Source: Rhodospirillales bacterium (GTDB taxonomy: Bacteria > Pseudomonadota > Alphaproteobacteria > Rhodospirillales > Casp-alpha2). Taken from it: a DNA stretch of 64,000 bases. Location: positions 186,001 through 250,000 of the forward strand of contig JAEPQO010000005.1 in NCBI GenBank assembly GCA_017640505.1, written 5' to 3'. Of this stretch, positions 61,673 through 64,000 are shown piece by piece; the stretch's first letter is position 1; each line of letters begins with the position of its first letter. Below the pieces are notes generated by a model, which was given only the letters and a program-made list of their open reading frames with translations, did not search any database and was not told the DNA's origin. Position numbers and translations under genes: made by a program.

Positions 61673-64000
61673 TTATCGATAGGCTCCGGCTGCCGGATTG
61701 AGCCCGTAGCGTCGTTCCATGGTCGGAGCCAAGCCTTCACCACGACCGATGTTGCGGGCAATCTGACCCTCAATCTGTTCCACGATGATATCGAGCCTGA
61801 GACCACCGCCACCATCGGAGCGCCACTGCGCTCTGGCTTCTGTGCCCGGAGCCCGGTTTTCAACATGGACATTGACCTTCACTTCCGGCTTTTGGCCCAA
61901 CTCCGCACCAAGGGCTCGCATCTGCCCCGGCGTAAAGACCGTCTCGCCACGCTGGGCGATGATCGGCACTTCGTTGCCGACAACACCACCACCATGAAAA
62001 CGGGGCGCATCATCAAAGGCTATCGGGTGGACAGTGCGGCTCGGCAATGGATCAAATCCAATGACGCCACCGACATGAGCCACCTGCACAGGACCGGGTG
62101 CTGGGAAGTCCCCAACCATCCCCGAAGATCCGCCAAACAGACTTCCGGCAATGGATCCAAAGATGCCCTCAAACAAGGCCCCAAAGGGCTTGATGACAGC
62201 CATGCGGTATGCGGCCCGCAAGGCTTCTTCGGCGATGGAGTTGAACAGACCGGACGCGCTCACCTTGCCGGTGGTCGCCCATTGAACGAAGGCGTCCTCG
62301 CTAGCTTTCAGAGCCCGGGAGGTTGCCTGCTCAAACTGCTGGGCCGCATCAGATGATTCCCGCACATAATCACGAAGAGCCCGCACCACACCAGCGGACC
62401 AGTCCTGACTGGCACTGAGCATACGGTCATAGGCCTGCTCAGAAGCCCGAGCGAAGGTTTCCTGATCAATGGCTCCTGCGGCCAATAGCTCATTTAGTTC
62501 TCGCACCTCGGCGGCATAGGCTTCCTCTGCCGTTCGAAGTTCTTCTGTAAGAGCCTTGCCTTGTTCTCGGATGCGGGCGGCATCTTCCTCGGCCTTGGTT
62601 CTGGCTTCAATGGCCTGTTTCTCATCAAAGAGAGCTCCGGCTAGGTCCCGAACCTGGGCCCGTTCCGCATCCGTTGCCTCAGCAGACAATCGCCGAAGCG
62701 CTTGAGAGATAAACCGCTGACGATCGGTCAAAGCCAACTCATCTCGTTCGGCTCTTAAGCCCTCGATGATCCTGGTATTGGCAGCCTGTTTTCTACGGGC
62801 TGCTTCGGCTTCCTGTTCGGCTAGTCGAGATAGTTTGGCATCACGAACAGCCGCCGCGCGGGCCATGATTTCGCCAACCTGATCCAGATTGCCACCATCC
62901 GGTTCGATCAGGCCCTGCATTTCAGAGACAAGGCGTTCATATTCAGCCCGAATGCGATCCGCCCCTTGATGGGTGGCCTCAAAGAGCTGGCGTTGAAGAT
63001 CGCTTTCAATCTGCGCAATGCGTCGAGACCGGTCCTGAGCCGATCGGATATCGGCCTCAATGGCATCGGGTGTGGTTGTGCTATCAGACGCCGGAGCATC
63101 ATCCCCCTCATCCCTTTGCATCCAGGCAAGCTTGGCTGCCCATTGGCGGTATTGTTCGACCCGTTCCTGAAGGCGGCGCTCCAACGCGACCTTGCGCCCC
63201 CAGGCAATGGGATCATCCAGAAAACCGATGTCGCCGATATCATTGAGCTCCCGAGCGATCTTTTGAAGCTCTTGGCGGCGTTCTTCGACGATACGCCGCG
63301 TCGAGCGTTCTGACAGGCCCTCGAAATTGAAATCTCCAGACAAGGCCAGCTTGATCTGCTCATAGGCGGTGGCCGCATCAGCAGCCAGATCGGCAAGACC
63401 CGATGAGATGTCAGCAATGGCTGGAGCCAAATCCAACATCGCTCGAGTCAGGTTGGCAGAAACCACCTTGCCCAGGGTGTCCAACTGATCTCGAGCCTTC
63501 TCTGCATTCCGAACCAGGTCTTCTTCCAAAACAATCCCAAGATCACGGGCATGACGGCGGGTTGCTTCCAACGCGTCCGCGCCACCAACCAGCATATTCA
63601 CCATCGCCACACCTTCACTGTCGAACAGCTTGAAGGCGAGACGCAGCCGCTCGGCAGGATCCTCTGTGCGTTTGAAAGCCTCCGCAACATCGTTCAGCAG
63701 GTCTTCGGAACGACGGATGTTGCCATGCTGGTCACGAAGGGCGATGCCCATGTCGGTCAAGGCCTGCTTGGCTTCCCCTGTACCTTTGGCTGCTTCGGCC
63801 ACGCGCCGGGTGAAACGCTGCAATCCCATATCGAGGGTTTGTTGCTGAACGCCCGCCAACTGAGCCGCAAACCGCAGTTCTTGCAGTGCCTCAATGCCGA
63901 CACCTAGTTTGTCTGCCGTTTTGCCAATGGCATCGGCGGCAGAGATAGACCGATCAATCAGTGTCGCGAGACCACCCACGGCAGCCGCGCCCACTAAGGC
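61673..64000 (-). CDS. Phage tail tape-measure protein, 5' end beyond window
   Basis: At least 775 residues with no start inside the window. Hydrophobic entry GAAAVGGLATLIDRSISAADA and IGKTADKLGVGIEALQELRFA are typical of tape-measure proteins. A long helical middle (~200-540 of the visible part) follows, then the lambda-H-like C-terminus (FVQWATTGKVSASGLFNSIAEEALRAAYRMAVIKPF and a Gly/Phe-rich end). It fixes tail length, so the phage relative has a long siphovirus tail. Confidence 0.88.
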   Translation of the reverse strand, partial: ALVGAAAVGGLATLIDRSISAADAIGKTADKLGVGIEALQELRFAAQLAGVQQQTLDMGLQRFTRRVAEAAKGTGEAKQALTDMGIALRDQHGNIRRSEDLLNDVAEAFKRTEDPAERLRLAFKLFDSEGVAMVNMLVGGADALEATRRHARDLGIVLEEDLVRNAEKARDQLDTLGKVVSANLTRAMLDLAPAIADISSGLADLAADAATAYEQIKLALSGDFNFEGLSERSTRRIVEERRQELQKIARELNDIGDIGFLDDPIAWGRKVALERRLQERVEQYRQWAAKLAWMQRDEGDDAPASDSTTTPDAIEADIRSAQDRSRRIAQIESDLQRQLFEATHQGADRIRAEYERLVSEMQGLIEPDGGNLDQVGEIMARAAAVRDAKLSRLAEQEAEAARRKQAANTRIIEGLRAERDELALTDRQRFISQALRRLSAEATDAERAQVRDLAGALFDEKQAIEARTKAEEDAARIREQGKALTEELRTAEEAYAAEVRELNELLAAGAIDQETFARASEQAYDRMLSASQDWSAGVVRALRDYVRESSDAAQQFEQATSRALKASEDAFVQWATTGKVSASGLFNSIAEEALRAAYRMAVIKPFGALFEGIFGSIAGSLFGGSSGMVGDFPAPGPVQVAHVGGVIGFDPLPSRTVHPIAFDDAPRFHGGGVVGNEVPIIAQRGETVFTPGQMRALGAELGQKPEVKVNVHVENRAPGTEARAQWRSDGGGGLRLDIIVEQIEGQIARNIGRGEGLAPTMERRYGLNPAAGAYR

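Larger units (their letters stand above)
33964..64000. mobile_element. Integrated prophage-like element carrying type 3 BREX (right end not in window)
   Basis: Bounded on the left by the split tRNA and adjacent integrase gene. It contains, in order, integrase, XRE regulator, serine recombinase, two ParB-like genes, WYL regulator and six BREX genes on the plus strand, then a minus-strand phage lysis and tail operon that continues past base 64,000. No second attachment site or second integrase is seen between BREX and the phage genes (only 14 bases separate them), so one element is the simpler view. Two nested elements cannot be excluded. Confidence 0.7.

Overview
The window looks like a chromosome segment of a GC-rich alphaproteobacterium, probably Rhodospirillales-like. 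The indications are codon and base composition, a split initiator-type tRNA-Met, a gene-transfer-agent-type 3TM holin and DUF6127 in the phage block, and the mix of Tat-exported peptide-type ABC transporter, ModABC and chemotaxis/PAS genes. This placement is inference from gene style, not from a marker gene. The window has two parts: core or flexible chromosome (1 to about 33,963) and an integrated element (about 33,964 to the right edge, not closed inside the window).

Chromosomal part. 1-715 is a phytanoyl-CoA-dioxygenase-family gene cut by the left edge. 779-4008 is a divergent EmrAB-type efflux locus: an MFS pump on the minus strand, and a MarR regulator overlapping an EmrA-type adaptor on the plus strand, with an inverted repeat between them that fits a MarR operator. 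4263-9759 is a peptide/nickel-family ABC importer: Tat-type binding protein, two permeases, and one fused double ATPase. An EamA exporter and a tiny one-helix membrane protein follow. 11,048-25,381 holds the most unusual locus: an exported protein of about 4,000 residues with six tandem repeats of about 347 residues, a coiled coil and C-terminal lectin-like modules, followed 42 bases later by a TPR-plus-secretin lipoprotein. 25,573-30,604 is a signalling cluster: a five-PAS protein with no visible output domain, an unknown helical partner, a small Cys-rich protein and two broken chimeras (CheY head/MCP tail; GAF head/receiver tail). 30,665-33,661 is a molybdate locus (ModE-type regulator, modA, modB, modC).

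Integrated element. At 33,964-34,008 only the 3' half of a CAU tRNA remains, on the minus strand, followed by its own terminator. This is the attachment scar of a tyrosine integrase encoded right beside it (34,221-35,375). Then come an XRE regulator, a large serine recombinase and two ParB-like proteins in overlapping frames. A similar TACA-N3-TGTA motif precedes both the XRE gene and the recombinase gene. Next is a complete type 3 BREX phage-defence locus: WYL regulator (brxR-like), brxF, brxC, pglXI, brxHII, pglZ and brxA, mostly with overlapping stops and starts. Only 14 bases after brxA, and convergent with it, a phage late operon begins on the minus strand: tape measure (cut by the right edge), minor tail proteins, fibres, DUF1833, NlpC/P60, tail tip J, DUF6127, endolysin and holin.

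The simplest reading is a prophage or prophage-derived island that carries BREX as cargo between its integration end and the 3' end of its late operon. The regulator, recombinase and ParB module would govern the element, BREX would exclude other phages, and the late genes would form a siphovirus-like tail and lyse the cell. The strongest candidates for undescribed biology are the giant repeat protein/secretin pair and the recombinase-ParB-ParB module.
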